DNA of 64,000 nucleotides, from contig NZ_CP047241.1 of NCBI RefSeq assembly GCF_009856625.1, forward strand, positions 2,790,001 to 2,854,000, written 5' to 3'. The notes under the pieces were generated by a model, which saw only the letters and a list, made by a program, of their open reading frames with translations, had not been told where the DNA came from and did not search any database. The position numbers were made by a program, and so were the translations under genes. Positions 33,488-41,750 of this stretch are shown one piece after another. Source of the stretch: Aquitalea denitrificans (lineage in GTDB: Bacteria > Pseudomonadota > Gammaproteobacteria > Burkholderiales > Chromobacteriaceae). Numbering within the stretch: the first letter of the stretch is position 1; each line of letters opens with the position of its first letter.

Positions 33488-35089
33488 TCAAACTTGTGCT
33501 GCCATATTCAAAGCCAGCGCCTCGGCCACACGGATGCCATCCACACCAGCGGATAAGATACCGCCAGCGTAGCCAGCACCCTCGCCGGCCGGATACAAAC
33601 CCTTCACGTTCAGGCTTTGCAGATCTTCACCACGGGTAATGCGCAGTGGCGAGCTGGTGCGGGTTTCCACCCCGGTCAGCACGGCATCGTGCATGTCGTA
33701 GCCGCGAATCTTCTTGCCGAACTCTGGCAGCGCCTCACGCATGGCGGCGATGGCAAAGTCCGGCAGCGCGCTGGACAGGTCGGTCCAATGCACGCCAGGC
33801 TGGTAGGACGGTTCCACCGAACCGACTGCGGTGGAGGCGCGGCCAGCCAGGAAATCGCCCACCAGTTGGGCCGGGGCCTCGTAAGTACTGCCGCCCAGCA
33901 CATAGGCGTGGCTTTCCAGCGCGCGCTGGAAGGCAATGCCCGCCAGTGCACCGCCTGGGTAGTCTTCCGGGTTGATGCTGACCACCATGCCGGAGTTGGC
34001 ATTGCGCTCGGCACGGGAATACTGGCTCATACCATTGGTCACTACGCGCCCCTCTTCCGAGGTTGCCGCCACCACCTGCCCGCCCGGACACATACAGAAG
34101 CTGTAAACCGCACGACCGTTGCTGGCGTGGTGCACCAGTTTGTAATCCGCCGCCCCCAGAATGGGGTGACCAGCATATTTGCCCCAGCGCGCCTTGTCGA
34201 TCAGGGCTTGCGGGTGTTCGATACGGAAGCCCACCGAGAACGGCTTGGCCTCCATGAACACACCGCGCTGATGCAGCATCTCGAAGGTATCGCGTGCGCT
34301 ATGGCCCAGTGCCAGAATCACGTGGTCGGCCTCGATCTGGCTGCCATCAGCCAGCGTCAGGCCACGGATGTGGCCATTGTCGATGTGCAAATCGGTCACG
34401 CGTTGCTGAAAGCGGATTTCACCGCCCAGCGCCTCGATTTCCGCCCGCATCTTCTCCACCATGCTGACCAGGCGGAAAGTACCGATATGGGGCTTGGCGA
34501 TGAACAGGATTTCTTCTGGCGCACCGGCCTTGACGAACTCGGTCAGCACCTTGCGGCCCAAATGGCGCGGATCCTTGATCTGGCTGTACAGCTTGCCGTC
34601 GGAGAAAGTACCGGCACCACCCTCACCAAACTGCACATTGGATTCCGGGTTCAGCACATTCTTGCGCCACAGGCCCCAGGTATCCTTGGTACGTTCACGC
34701 ACTTTCTTGCCGCGCTCCAGCACGATAGGCTTGAAGCCCATCTGCGCCAGCAGCAAGGCAGCCAGCAGGCCACAGGGACCAAAACCCACCACCACCGGGC
34801 GCTTGGCCAGCGTGGCCGGGGCCTGGGTGACAAAGTGATAGCTGGTATCCGGCGTGGGCAGCACATGGACATTGCCCTTGAAACGGGCCAGCAGCCTGGC
34901 TTCGCCTTCCACTTCCATATCGATGATGTAGGCCAGGCTCATCACGCCACGGCGGGCATCATAGCTGCGCTTGAATACGGTGTAATTTTTCAGCTCGGCT
35001 GGCTTGATGCCGAGAAAGGCCACAATGGCCTCGGTCAGTTCTGCTTCGCTGTGATCCAGCGGCAGTTTGAGTTCGGTAATGCGTAACAT
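33488..35089 (-). CDS. FAD-dependent dehydrogenase-like flavoprotein (COG2509)
   Basis: A 533-residue two-dinucleotide-binding flavoprotein. An N-terminal small domain (1-90) is followed by the FAD motif VVVGFGPCGLLAALLLAQMG and the distinctive ESNVQFGEGGAGTFSDGKLY stretch. Further on are LALGHSARDTFEML and the C-terminal FAD segment GLYPAGEGAGYAGGILSAGVDG. It belongs to the uncharacterised COG2509 dehydrogenases; no substrate is known. It follows yajQ on the same strand with about 119 bases between and ends at a strong terminator. Confidence 0.87.
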   Translation of the reverse strand: MLRITELKLPLDHSEAELTEAIVAFLGIKPAELKNYTVFKRSYDARRGVMSLAYIIDMEVEGEARLLARFKGNVHVLPTPDTSYHFVTQAPATLAKRPVVVGFGPCGLLAALLLAQMGFKPIVLERGKKVRERTKDTWGLWRKNVLNPESNVQFGEGGAGTFSDGKLYSQIKDPRHLGRKVLTEFVKAGAPEEILFIAKPHIGTFRLVSMVEKMRAEIEALGGEIRFQQRVTDLHIDNGHIRGLTLADGSQIEADHVILALGHSARDTFEMLHQRGVFMEAKPFSVGFRIEHPQALIDKARWGKYAGHPILGAADYKLVHHASNGRAVYSFCMCPGGQVVAATSEEGRVVTNGMSQYSRAERNANSGMVVSINPEDYPGGALAGIAFQRALESHAYVLGGSTYEAPAQLVGDFLAGRASTAVGSVEPSYQPGVHWTDLSSALPDFAIAAMREALPEFGKKIRGYDMHDAVLTGVETRTSSPLRITRGEDLQSLNVKGLYPAGEGAGYAGGILSAGVDGIRVAEALALNMAAQV

Positions 35090-35156
35090 GCTGATTCCAA
35101 TGCGCAGGTTGCTGTCTATTCAACAAGGGCCGTATTGTAGGAGGGACGTCCGGCAA

Positions 35157-35182
35157 AAGCAAAACCGGCCCAGGGGGCCGGT
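35157..35182 (-). terminator. Probable terminator of yajQ
   Basis: ACCGGCC (35164-35170) pairs with GGCCGGT (35176-35182) around a 5-base loop. On the minus strand TTTTGCTTTT follows, a broken T-run. Confidence 0.6.
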
Positions 35183-35208
35183 GTAATCTGCCAGAAAACG
35201 GCGCTGGC

Positions 35209-35709
35209 TCAGTCGCGGAAGTTGTTGAACTGCAGCGGCACACCGTTTTCCTTGTCGTCGGCAATCTCCTTGCGTAGCAGGGCGATACATTCTTGCAGCA
35301 GGTCACGCTTGGCACCGGACACGCGCACCGCTTCGCCCTGGATGCTGGCCTGCACCTTCAGCTTGGCATCCTTGATGATGCGGACGATCTTCTTGGCCAT
35401 TTCGGTTTCCAGGCCTTCCTTCACGGTCAGCACTTTTTTCACCTTGTTGCCGCTCACCTTTTCCAGCTTGCCATATTCCAGGCTGCGGACATCCACGTTG
35501 CGCTTGGACAGCTTGCTCACCAGGATGTCGTTGACCTGGTCCAGCTGGAATTCGGCATCGGCATACAGGGTGATTTCCTTGTCGGTCTGCTCGATGCGGG
35601 AATCACTGCCCTTGAAATCGTAGCGGGTGGAGACTTCTTTATTGGACTGCTCGACGGCATTGCGCACTTCTACTTTATTGACTTCGGAAACGATATCAAA
35701 AGACGGCAT
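35209..35709 (-). CDS. yajQ: YajQ-family nucleotide-binding protein
   Basis: A 166-residue protein of the YajQ/UPF0234 family with two ferredoxin-like domains. Conserved pieces are MPSFDIVSEVN at the start, EVSTRYDFKGSDSRIE and the C-terminal IQGEAVRVSGAKRDLLQECIALL. Some members bind cyclic di-GMP (XC_3703 in Xanthomonas) or nucleic acids; here the ligand is unknown. AGGA at 7 bases supports the ATG at 35709 over a longer frame. The GGDEF-EAL gene in this window makes a c-di-GMP link plausible. Confidence 0.92.
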   Translation of the reverse strand: MPSFDIVSEVNKVEVRNAVEQSNKEVSTRYDFKGSDSRIEQTDKEITLYADAEFQLDQVNDILVSKLSKRNVDVRSLEYGKLEKVSGNKVKKVLTVKEGLETEMAKKIVRIIKDAKLKVQASIQGEAVRVSGAKRDLLQECIALLRKEIADDKENGVPLQFNNFRD

Positions 35710-35772
35710 GGCGGGATCCTGTAAGGCATGTATATCTGAATGGCGCAATTCTAGAGATTGCGCACGCCCTTG

Positions 35773-36657
35773 TCACTCGCCAGCCTGCGCACTGCCCTCG
35801 CCCAGCCGCACACGCATGGCTTCCACCTCCTGCAGGCGGTTGCTGATCGTTCCCCAGTAACGGGTATTGATGGCGGCAATCACCGCATCCACCAGCAGCA
35901 TCAGCGGGGTATTGCTGTCCCAGCCGGAAGGACCGGCAGTATGCGCGGCCAGGGTGAAACGTGCCACCCGGGAAACCGGTGACAGCCACTGATCGGTAAA
36001 CAGCAGCACATTGACTTTACGCTGGGCGGCCATCTCGGCAATGCTCAGCGCGCCATCCCAGTAACGACGGATATCAAAGATCACCAACACATCGTGCTTG
36101 CCCATGTCCACCAGCGAATCCGCCCAACTGGACGGCAGGCCGCGCAGGTGCACCACGTCGGCGCGTACTACTTTCAGGTGGTGGCACAGATAGGCAGCCA
36201 GCGGGTCGGTCAGCCGCCCGCCCAGCAGCCAGATGCGGTGCTTGCGCTCACCCAGCATGTCGACCACGCCATCGAATTCGGCCCGCGGCAAATGGGCCAC
36301 CGTCTGCTGCATCAGCTGGGCCACCTTGCTGGCATAAGCCACCAGAAAATCATGATCACCCTGCAACTGGGCCGGATCATGCCGCACCAGGGGTGACTGC
36401 AGCCGTACTTCCAGTTCGTCGCGCAGGGCAGTCTGGAAGGCGGTATAGCTGTCATAGCCCAGCTTGCTGATCAGCCGCAGTACGGTCGGGCCGCTGACAT
36501 CCGCCCGTGCTGCCAGCTGGGCAATGGTTTCCAGTCCGGCCACCGGATAGTTGGCCAGCAACACCCTGCCCACCTTGCGTTCGGTTGGGGTCAGGCTTTC
36601 GAACAGGCTGCGGAGCTCTTCCGCAATGGACCGCTGATGATTCAAGGCTTTCTCCAC
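35773..36657 (-). CDS. RpiR/MurR-family transcriptional regulator of the second gamma-glutamylation operon
   Basis: A 294-residue regulator. The N-terminal HTH_6 domain (about 1-75: LTPTERKVGRVLLANYP, AARADVSGPTVLRLISKLGY) is followed by a SIS domain (about 120-260). The usual GxGxS sugar-phosphate loop is altered to LLGGRLTDPLA, suggesting another ligand. The GTG at 36657 gives the longest form; a TTG at 36645 has a better Shine-Dalgarno (TGGAGA, about 6 bases) and may be the real start. It is divergent from the GS-like gene at 36903 and probably controls that operon. Confidence 0.82.
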   Translation of the reverse strand: MEKALNHQRSIAEELRSLFESLTPTERKVGRVLLANYPVAGLETIAQLAARADVSGPTVLRLISKLGYDSYTAFQTALRDELEVRLQSPLVRHDPAQLQGDHDFLVAYASKVAQLMQQTVAHLPRAEFDGVVDMLGERKHRIWLLGGRLTDPLAAYLCHHLKVVRADVVHLRGLPSSWADSLVDMGKHDVLVIFDIRRYWDGALSIAEMAAQRKVNVLLFTDQWLSPVSRVARFTLAAHTAGPSGWDSNTPLMLLVDAVIAAINTRYWGTISNRLQEVEAMRVRLGEGSAQAGE

Positions 36658-36756
36658 AATCAGGCCATGACTGACAAGCCGTTGTTATCAATGTCCAACT
36701 TCGGCAAAAAACGCATACATCCCGCTGATGATACCAGCCATCGTGCTTTCAGCCGC

Positions 36757-36790
36757 ATTGTGTCATTGCTTCCACATTGCATAGCACAAT
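36757..36790. promoter_or_regulatory. Imperfect inverted repeat in the divergent RpiR/GS-like region
   Basis: ATTGTG (36757-36762) and CACAAT (36785-36790) flank a spacer that also carries TTGC and GCA inner half-sites. The element lies between the two divergent start codons and is a candidate RpiR-type operator. Confidence 0.3.
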
Positions 36791-36817
36791 CTAATTTTTA
36801 TTACATTTTCTACTTGA

Positions 36818-36845
36818 TTGACAAATTTCTAACGAACAATACTGT
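36818..36845 (+). promoter_or_regulatory. Promoter candidate for the second gamma-glutamylation operon
   Basis: A perfect TTGACA (36818-36823) is followed after 16 bases by TACTGT (36840-36845), a weak -10. It lies about 57 bases before the ATG of the GS-like gene. Confidence 0.4.
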
Positions 36846-36902
36846 GCGCAACAGGAGGAAGACAGCACCTGCCACCCCCCAACACCAGCGCAAGGAGCAA
36901 TC

Positions 36903-38270
36903 ATGGATGCTCGGCATGTGAAGACAATGGCGGATTTGAAAACCCTGATCGAACAGCGCCAGTTGCGCCAGATCAAGGTTGGCCTGGTTGATATCGATGG
37001 CGTGATGTGCGGCAAATACATGTCGCGTGACAAGTTCCTGTCCTCGCTGGAGGGCGGCTTTGGCTTCTGTGACGTGGTCTTCGGCTGGGATGTGGGGGAC
37101 AAGCTGTACAACAACACCCTGCTGACCGGCTGGGGGCGCGGCTATGGCGATGCGCAGATCCGCCTGATCCCCGAGTCCTGCCGCGAACTGCCGCTGGAAG
37201 ACAATATGATTTTCGTGCAGGGCGAGGTGGTGGGCCGGCTGGAAGGCCTATGTCCGCGCGGCGTGCTGCGGCGGGTGGTGGAGCGGGCCCGCACCATGGG
37301 CTTCGAGCCGATGGCCGGTTTCGAGTACGAATTCCTAGTTACCGACGAAAGCCATGAGGCATTACAAAGCAGGCTGTACCAGCAGCCCAAGCCACTGGGC
37401 AGCGGCGCATTTGGCTACTCAGTGCTGCGCAACTCGGTGAATACCGAGTTCTATCGCGGCCTGCTGGATCTGTGCGAGCAGATGAACATGCCGATCGAGG
37501 GCTTTCACGAGGAAACCGGCCCCGGCGCACTGGAAGCTGCCCTCACCGTGGATCACGCCATGACCGCTGCCGACAACGCCGTCTGCTTCAAGACCTTCTC
37601 CAAGGTACTGGCCGAAAAACAGGGACGCATGGTCTGCTACATGGCCAAGTGGAATGAAGAACACTCCGGTCAGGGCGGGCACATCCATATTTCACTGAAA
37701 GACCGCGACGGCCACAGCGCCTTCCACCAGGCTGGCCACGAACACAATATCAGCGACACCATGCGCCATTTCATTGGCGGCATCCAGAAACTGATGCCGC
37801 AGTTCATGAGCCTGGCCGCTCCCACCATCAACAGCTTCCGTCGGCTGGTGCCTGGCTACTGGGCGCCGACCAGCGCCTTGTGGGGCGTGGATAACCGCAC
37901 CGTAGCCATTCGTGCCATCCCGGGCAGCAGCAAGTCGCAGCGGGTGGAGTACCGCCTGCCCGGTGCCGACACCAATCCCTATCTGGCCTTGGCCAGCGGC
38001 CTGGCTGCCGGGCTGTACGGCATCGAGAACAAGATAGAACCGGAAGAAGCGGTCACCGCCAACGGTTACCTGATGCAGGCACCGCCCCATCTGCAACTGC
38101 ACCGCACCCTGTGGGATGCCGCCCAGGCACTGCGCGGCTCGGCCGCGGCGCGTGACTGGTTCGGCGATGATTTTGTCGATCACTTTGCCGCCACCCGCGA
38201 GTGGGAAGAACGCGAGTTCCAGCGCCATGTGACGGACTGGGAATTGAAACGCTACTTCGAGATCATCTAA
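36903..38270 (+). CDS. Glutamine synthetase-like gamma-glutamyl-amine ligase
   Basis: A 455-residue GS-fold enzyme distinct from the first PuuA copy. Active-site features are EPMAGFEYEFLV, HEETGPGALEAAL (two Glu), GQGGHIHISL (His) and WGVDNRTVAIRAIPG (Arg loop), so catalysis looks intact. It lacks the GlnA adenylylation region. Enzymes of this type glutamylate amines such as ethanolamine (GlnA4 of Streptomyces) or isopropylamine (IpuC). The following ALDH, iron-type ADH and hydrolase genes favour an amino alcohol. AAGGAG at 5 bases precedes the ATG, and the next gene starts directly after the stop. Confidence 0.85.
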   Translation: MDARHVKTMADLKTLIEQRQLRQIKVGLVDIDGVMCGKYMSRDKFLSSLEGGFGFCDVVFGWDVGDKLYNNTLLTGWGRGYGDAQIRLIPESCRELPLEDNMIFVQGEVVGRLEGLCPRGVLRRVVERARTMGFEPMAGFEYEFLVTDESHEALQSRLYQQPKPLGSGAFGYSVLRNSVNTEFYRGLLDLCEQMNMPIEGFHEETGPGALEAALTVDHAMTAADNAVCFKTFSKVLAEKQGRMVCYMAKWNEEHSGQGGHIHISLKDRDGHSAFHQAGHEHNISDTMRHFIGGIQKLMPQFMSLAAPTINSFRRLVPGYWAPTSALWGVDNRTVAIRAIPGSSKSQRVEYRLPGADTNPYLALASGLAAGLYGIENKIEPEEAVTANGYLMQAPPHLQLHRTLWDAAQALRGSAAARDWFGDDFVDHFAATREWEEREFQRHVTDWELKRYFEII

Positions 38271-39656
38271 ATGAGCACCTCATTCGCTGTCATCACCCCG
38301 CTGGACGGCTCCATCCTGCTGGAACGCCCCTACGCCACCGCCGCCCAGACCCAGGCAGTTCTCGATGCGGCCTGCGCCGCGCAGCGCGGCTGGCGACATA
38401 CCGCGCTATCTGAACGCAAGGCGCTGATAGGCAAGGCGGTGGACTGGCTGCTTGCCAATAAAGACCGCTGTGCCGATGCCATCACCCGCCAGATCGGCCG
38501 CCCCATCAGCCAGTCACCGGGCGAGCTGCGCGGACTGGAAGAGCGGGCCCGTTACATGCTGGACATTGCCGAACAGGGCCTGGCCGATATCCAGCCCACC
38601 GCCAAAGCAGGTTTCCAGCGTTTCATGCAGCGCGAGCCGCTGGGTACGGTACTGGTGCTGGCACCGTGGAACTACCCCTTCCTCACCGCCATCAACACCA
38701 TCGTGCCGGCACTGGCCGCCGGCAATAGCGTCATCCTCAAGCACTCATCGCAAACCCCGCTGGTGGCCGAGTTGTTCCAGCAGGCTTTCGATGCCGCTGG
38801 CTTGCCGGCTGGCGTGTTCCAGAGCCTGCATCTGGATCATGCCGCTACCCTGCGGCTGGTGGCGGCTCCGCAGATCGACTTTGTCGCCTTTACCGGCTCG
38901 GTAGCCGGCGGCCATGCCGTGCAGCAGGCAGCCAGCACCCGTTTTATCGGCGTGGGGCTTGAGCTGGGCGGCAAGGACCCGGCCTATGTACGCGAAGATG
39001 CCGATCTGGCCAGTGCCATCGAAAACCTGGTAGACGGTGCGTTTTTCAACTCCGGGCAATCCTGCTGCGGCATCGAGCGCATTTATGTGCACCACAGCCA
39101 CTACCAGGCCTTTGTCGATGGCTTTGTCGAACTCACCAAGGCTTACCGCTTTGGCAATCCGCTGGATGCCAGCACCAACCTCGGCCCCATGGTGCGCGCC
39201 AGTGCCGCCAGTTTTGTACGCAGCCAGATTGCTGATGCGATGGCTGCCGGGGCGCGGGCGCTGATTCCGGCCGGCCATTTTGCCGCAGATGCCCCAGGCA
39301 CTGCCTACCTGGCCCCGCAGGTGCTGGTGGACGTGCATCACGGCATGAGCGTGATGCGTGACGAAAGCTTTGGCCCGGTGATCGGCATCATGCCGGTGGA
39401 TTCCGATGCCGAAGCCGTGGCCCTGATGAACGACAGCGTCTATGGCCTGACGGCATCGCTGTGGACGCAGGACAGCGCCGCCGCCATCCGCCTGGGGCAG
39501 GAAATTACCACCGGCACCGTATTCATGAACCGCTGCGACTACCTGGACCCAGCCCTGGCCTGGACCGGGGTCAAGGACACCGGCCATGGCATCTCGCTAT
39601 CGGTGCTTGGCTACCAGCAGCTCACCCGCATCAAGTCCTTCCATCTCAAGGGGTAG
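38271..39656 (+). CDS. Aldehyde dehydrogenase of the second gamma-glutamylation operon
   Basis: A 461-residue ALDH, somewhat shorter than PuuC. Visible elements are VLAPWNYPFLTAINT, FTGSVAGGHAV, the Glu in LELGGKDPAYV, the nucleophile Cys in FNSGQSCCGIER and DESFGPVIGIM. The N-terminal oligomerisation arm is shortened. It would oxidise the aldehyde made by the neighbouring iron-type ADH to the acid, possibly while still gamma-glutamylated. Its ATG follows the TAA of the GS-like gene with no gap, so translation is coupled. Confidence 0.85.
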   Translation: MSTSFAVITPLDGSILLERPYATAAQTQAVLDAACAAQRGWRHTALSERKALIGKAVDWLLANKDRCADAITRQIGRPISQSPGELRGLEERARYMLDIAEQGLADIQPTAKAGFQRFMQREPLGTVLVLAPWNYPFLTAINTIVPALAAGNSVILKHSSQTPLVAELFQQAFDAAGLPAGVFQSLHLDHAATLRLVAAPQIDFVAFTGSVAGGHAVQQAASTRFIGVGLELGGKDPAYVREDADLASAIENLVDGAFFNSGQSCCGIERIYVHHSHYQAFVDGFVELTKAYRFGNPLDASTNLGPMVRASAASFVRSQIADAMAAGARALIPAGHFAADAPGTAYLAPQVLVDVHHGMSVMRDESFGPVIGIMPVDSDAEAVALMNDSVYGLTASLWTQDSAAAIRLGQEITTGTVFMNRCDYLDPALAWTGVKDTGHGISLSVLGYQQLTRIKSFHLKG

Positions 39657-39659
39657 ATC

Positions 39660-40823
39660 ATGCAATTGCAAGGTAACTGGAACTATCCAACCAGCATCCG
39701 CTTTGGTGCCGGCCGCGCCAGCGAGCTGCCAGCACTGTGCCAGCAACTGGGCATGCGCCGACCGCTACTGGTCACCGACCCCGGACTGGCCCGCCTGCCG
39801 CTGATAGCAAAACTGCTGGAATACCTGCACGCGGCCGGGCTGGAAACTACCGTTTTCAGCGATATGCGCCCCAACCCGGTGGGCCGCGATGTCTACGCCG
39901 GCATCCATGCTTATAAGGAAGGCCGGCATGATGGCGTGATTGCGGTGGGCGGCGGCAGCGCGCTGGATGTGGGCAAGGCCATTGCCCTGATGGTGGGACA
40001 GGATCGCCCGCTATGGGATTTCGAGGATGTGGGCGACAACTGGCTGCGGGTGAATGTGGCCGGCGTGGCCCCCACCATCGCCATTCCCACCACCGCCGGC
40101 ACCGGCTCGGAAGTGGGCCGCGCCTCGCTGATCATCGATGAGGAGGACCACCGCAAAGTCATCATCTTCCACCCGTCCATGCTGCCACGGCTGGTGCTGG
40201 CCGACCCGGAACTCACCACCGGTCTGCCGCCACATCTGACGGCGGCCACCGGCATCGATGCCTTTGTGCACAATTTTGAAGCCTATTGCTCACCGTTTTA
40301 TCACCCGCTAGCCCAGGGTGTGGCACTGGAAGGCATGAAGCTGGTACACGACTGGCTGCCCGCCGCCTATGCTGACGGCCACAATATCGAGGCGCGCTCG
40401 CACATGCTGGCCGCCTCCATCATGGGAGCCACCGCCTTCCAGAAAGGGCTGGGCGGCGTACATGCGCTGGCCCACCCCATCGGTGCGGTATTCGACACCC
40501 ATCATGGCCTGGCCAATGCCATCCTGCTGCCCTATGTGATGGTGCGCAACCGCAGCGCCATTGCCGAGCGGCTAACGGCCGCCGCGCGCTATATCGGCCT
40601 GAGCGATTGCAGTTTCGACGGTTTCCTGACCTGGGTACTGTCCTTGCGCAGTGAGCTGGGCATTCCCCATACGCTGGGGCAGATCGGCATTCCGCTGGAG
40701 CGGGCCAGCGAGATCGGCCGCATGGCCAAGGCCGACCCCAGCGACGGCGGCAATCCTCTGGCGCTACAGGCGGCGGACTACAGCGCCATCTATCTGGCAG
40801 CAGTGGAAGGCAGGCTGTCATGA
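39660..40823 (+). CDS. Iron-containing alcohol dehydrogenase
   Basis: A 387-residue group III ADH. The NAD-binding GGGSALDVGKAIAL (about residue 98) and TTAGTGSEVG segments lie in the N-terminal domain. The metal site is visible as D and H in ATGIDAFVHNFEAY and as two further His in GVHALAHPIGAVFDTHHGLANA. It oxidises a primary alcohol to the aldehyde. It starts 3 bases after the ALDH stop and overlaps the hydrolase gene by 4 bases (ATGA). Its presence is what separates this operon from standard Puu sets, which lack any alcohol dehydrogenase. Confidence 0.88.
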   Translation: MQLQGNWNYPTSIRFGAGRASELPALCQQLGMRRPLLVTDPGLARLPLIAKLLEYLHAAGLETTVFSDMRPNPVGRDVYAGIHAYKEGRHDGVIAVGGGSALDVGKAIALMVGQDRPLWDFEDVGDNWLRVNVAGVAPTIAIPTTAGTGSEVGRASLIIDEEDHRKVIIFHPSMLPRLVLADPELTTGLPPHLTAATGIDAFVHNFEAYCSPFYHPLAQGVALEGMKLVHDWLPAAYADGHNIEARSHMLAASIMGATAFQKGLGGVHALAHPIGAVFDTHHGLANAILLPYVMVRNRSAIAERLTAAARYIGLSDCSFDGFLTWVLSLRSELGIPHTLGQIGIPLERASEIGRMAKADPSDGGNPLALQAADYSAIYLAAVEGRLS

Positions 40824-41527
40824 AGCCCCCGCTGATCGGCCTGACCACCTACCCTGCCGGCCAGGGCTACGGCTACCACACCCCGGTGGATTACGTGCAT
40901 GCCGTAGTGAGGGCTGGTGGTGTGCCGGTACTGCTGCCACCGGTGGGCGAATCCGCCATTGAGCGCTGGTTGGCCGTGCTGGACGGCGTGGTGCTGATTG
41001 GCGGCGGCGATATTGCCCCTGCGCTGTTCGATGGCGGTGCCCACCCCACCATCTACAACCTCAGTGCAGAGCGGGACGATACCGAAACCGCGCTGGCACG
41101 CTCCCTGCTTGCATGCAAGCTACCCACGCTGGCCATCTGCCGCGGTTTGCAAATTCTCAACACCGTCCTGGGCGGCAGCTTGCATCTGCATCTGCCGGAT
41201 GTGGTGGGCGAGGCGGTGGCGCATCGGGTGCCACCACGCGACCCGACACTGCACAGCGTGCGCGTGGCCGGTGACTCCTGCCTGGCCAGCCTGCTGGGTG
41301 GCACGCAGATCAGCAGCAAGTCCTGGCATCACCAGGCAATCGACCGCGCCGGCGATGGCGTACGGCCGGTGGCCTGGGCCGAGGATGGCGTCATCGAGGC
41401 CATCGAAATCGACGACGCACCACAAGTGATTGCCGTGCAGTGGCATCCGGAGCTTTCCGCCGCGGACGACAGCAGCCAGCAAGCGCTGTTTGATGCATTG
41501 ATCAGAATGAGCAGCAACAAGAACTGA
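40820..41527 (+). CDS. Second gamma-glutamyl hydrolase (class I amidotransferase, PuuD-like)
   Basis: A 235-residue peptidase C26 protein paralogous to the puuD product at 28122-28877. The nucleophile Cys is in LAICRGLQILNTVLGGSLH, and the His-Glu pair is VIAVQWHPELSA. The early GGGDIAPALF segment is typical. In this operon it would split the gamma-glutamyl bond after oxidation, returning glutamate and releasing the oxidised amine (for example glycine from ethanolamine). It overlaps the ADH gene by 4 bases. Confidence 0.87.
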   Translation: MKPPLIGLTTYPAGQGYGYHTPVDYVHAVVRAGGVPVLLPPVGESAIERWLAVLDGVVLIGGGDIAPALFDGGAHPTIYNLSAERDDTETALARSLLACKLPTLAICRGLQILNTVLGGSLHLHLPDVVGEAVAHRVPPRDPTLHSVRVAGDSCLASLLGGTQISSKSWHHQAIDRAGDGVRPVAWAEDGVIEAIEIDDAPQVIAVQWHPELSAADDSSQQALFDALIRMSSNKN

Positions 41528-41750
41528 AACCGGCAGCAGCGCAAGCCACCATTCAGTCATTTCGGCAGCAACGGGCCGCAGAACGCCAGCAACAGACAGG
41601 CAAGAGCAGAAGCGATGGGAAGGGTAAGGCCGCATGGCAATACCGGACCCAGGCCACTCTCTTGCCCGCAAGCGGCTGGCAATGCAAAGGGTGATGTTTC
41701 AGCAAGTGCATTTCCATGACGTGTCATTCAACACCGGAAAAAGGATCATC

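Noticed and set aside
33617..35086. 489-codon plus-strand frame opposite the COG2509 flavoprotein gene
   Set aside because: No recognisable motif; the minus-strand frame has complete FAD-binding motifs.
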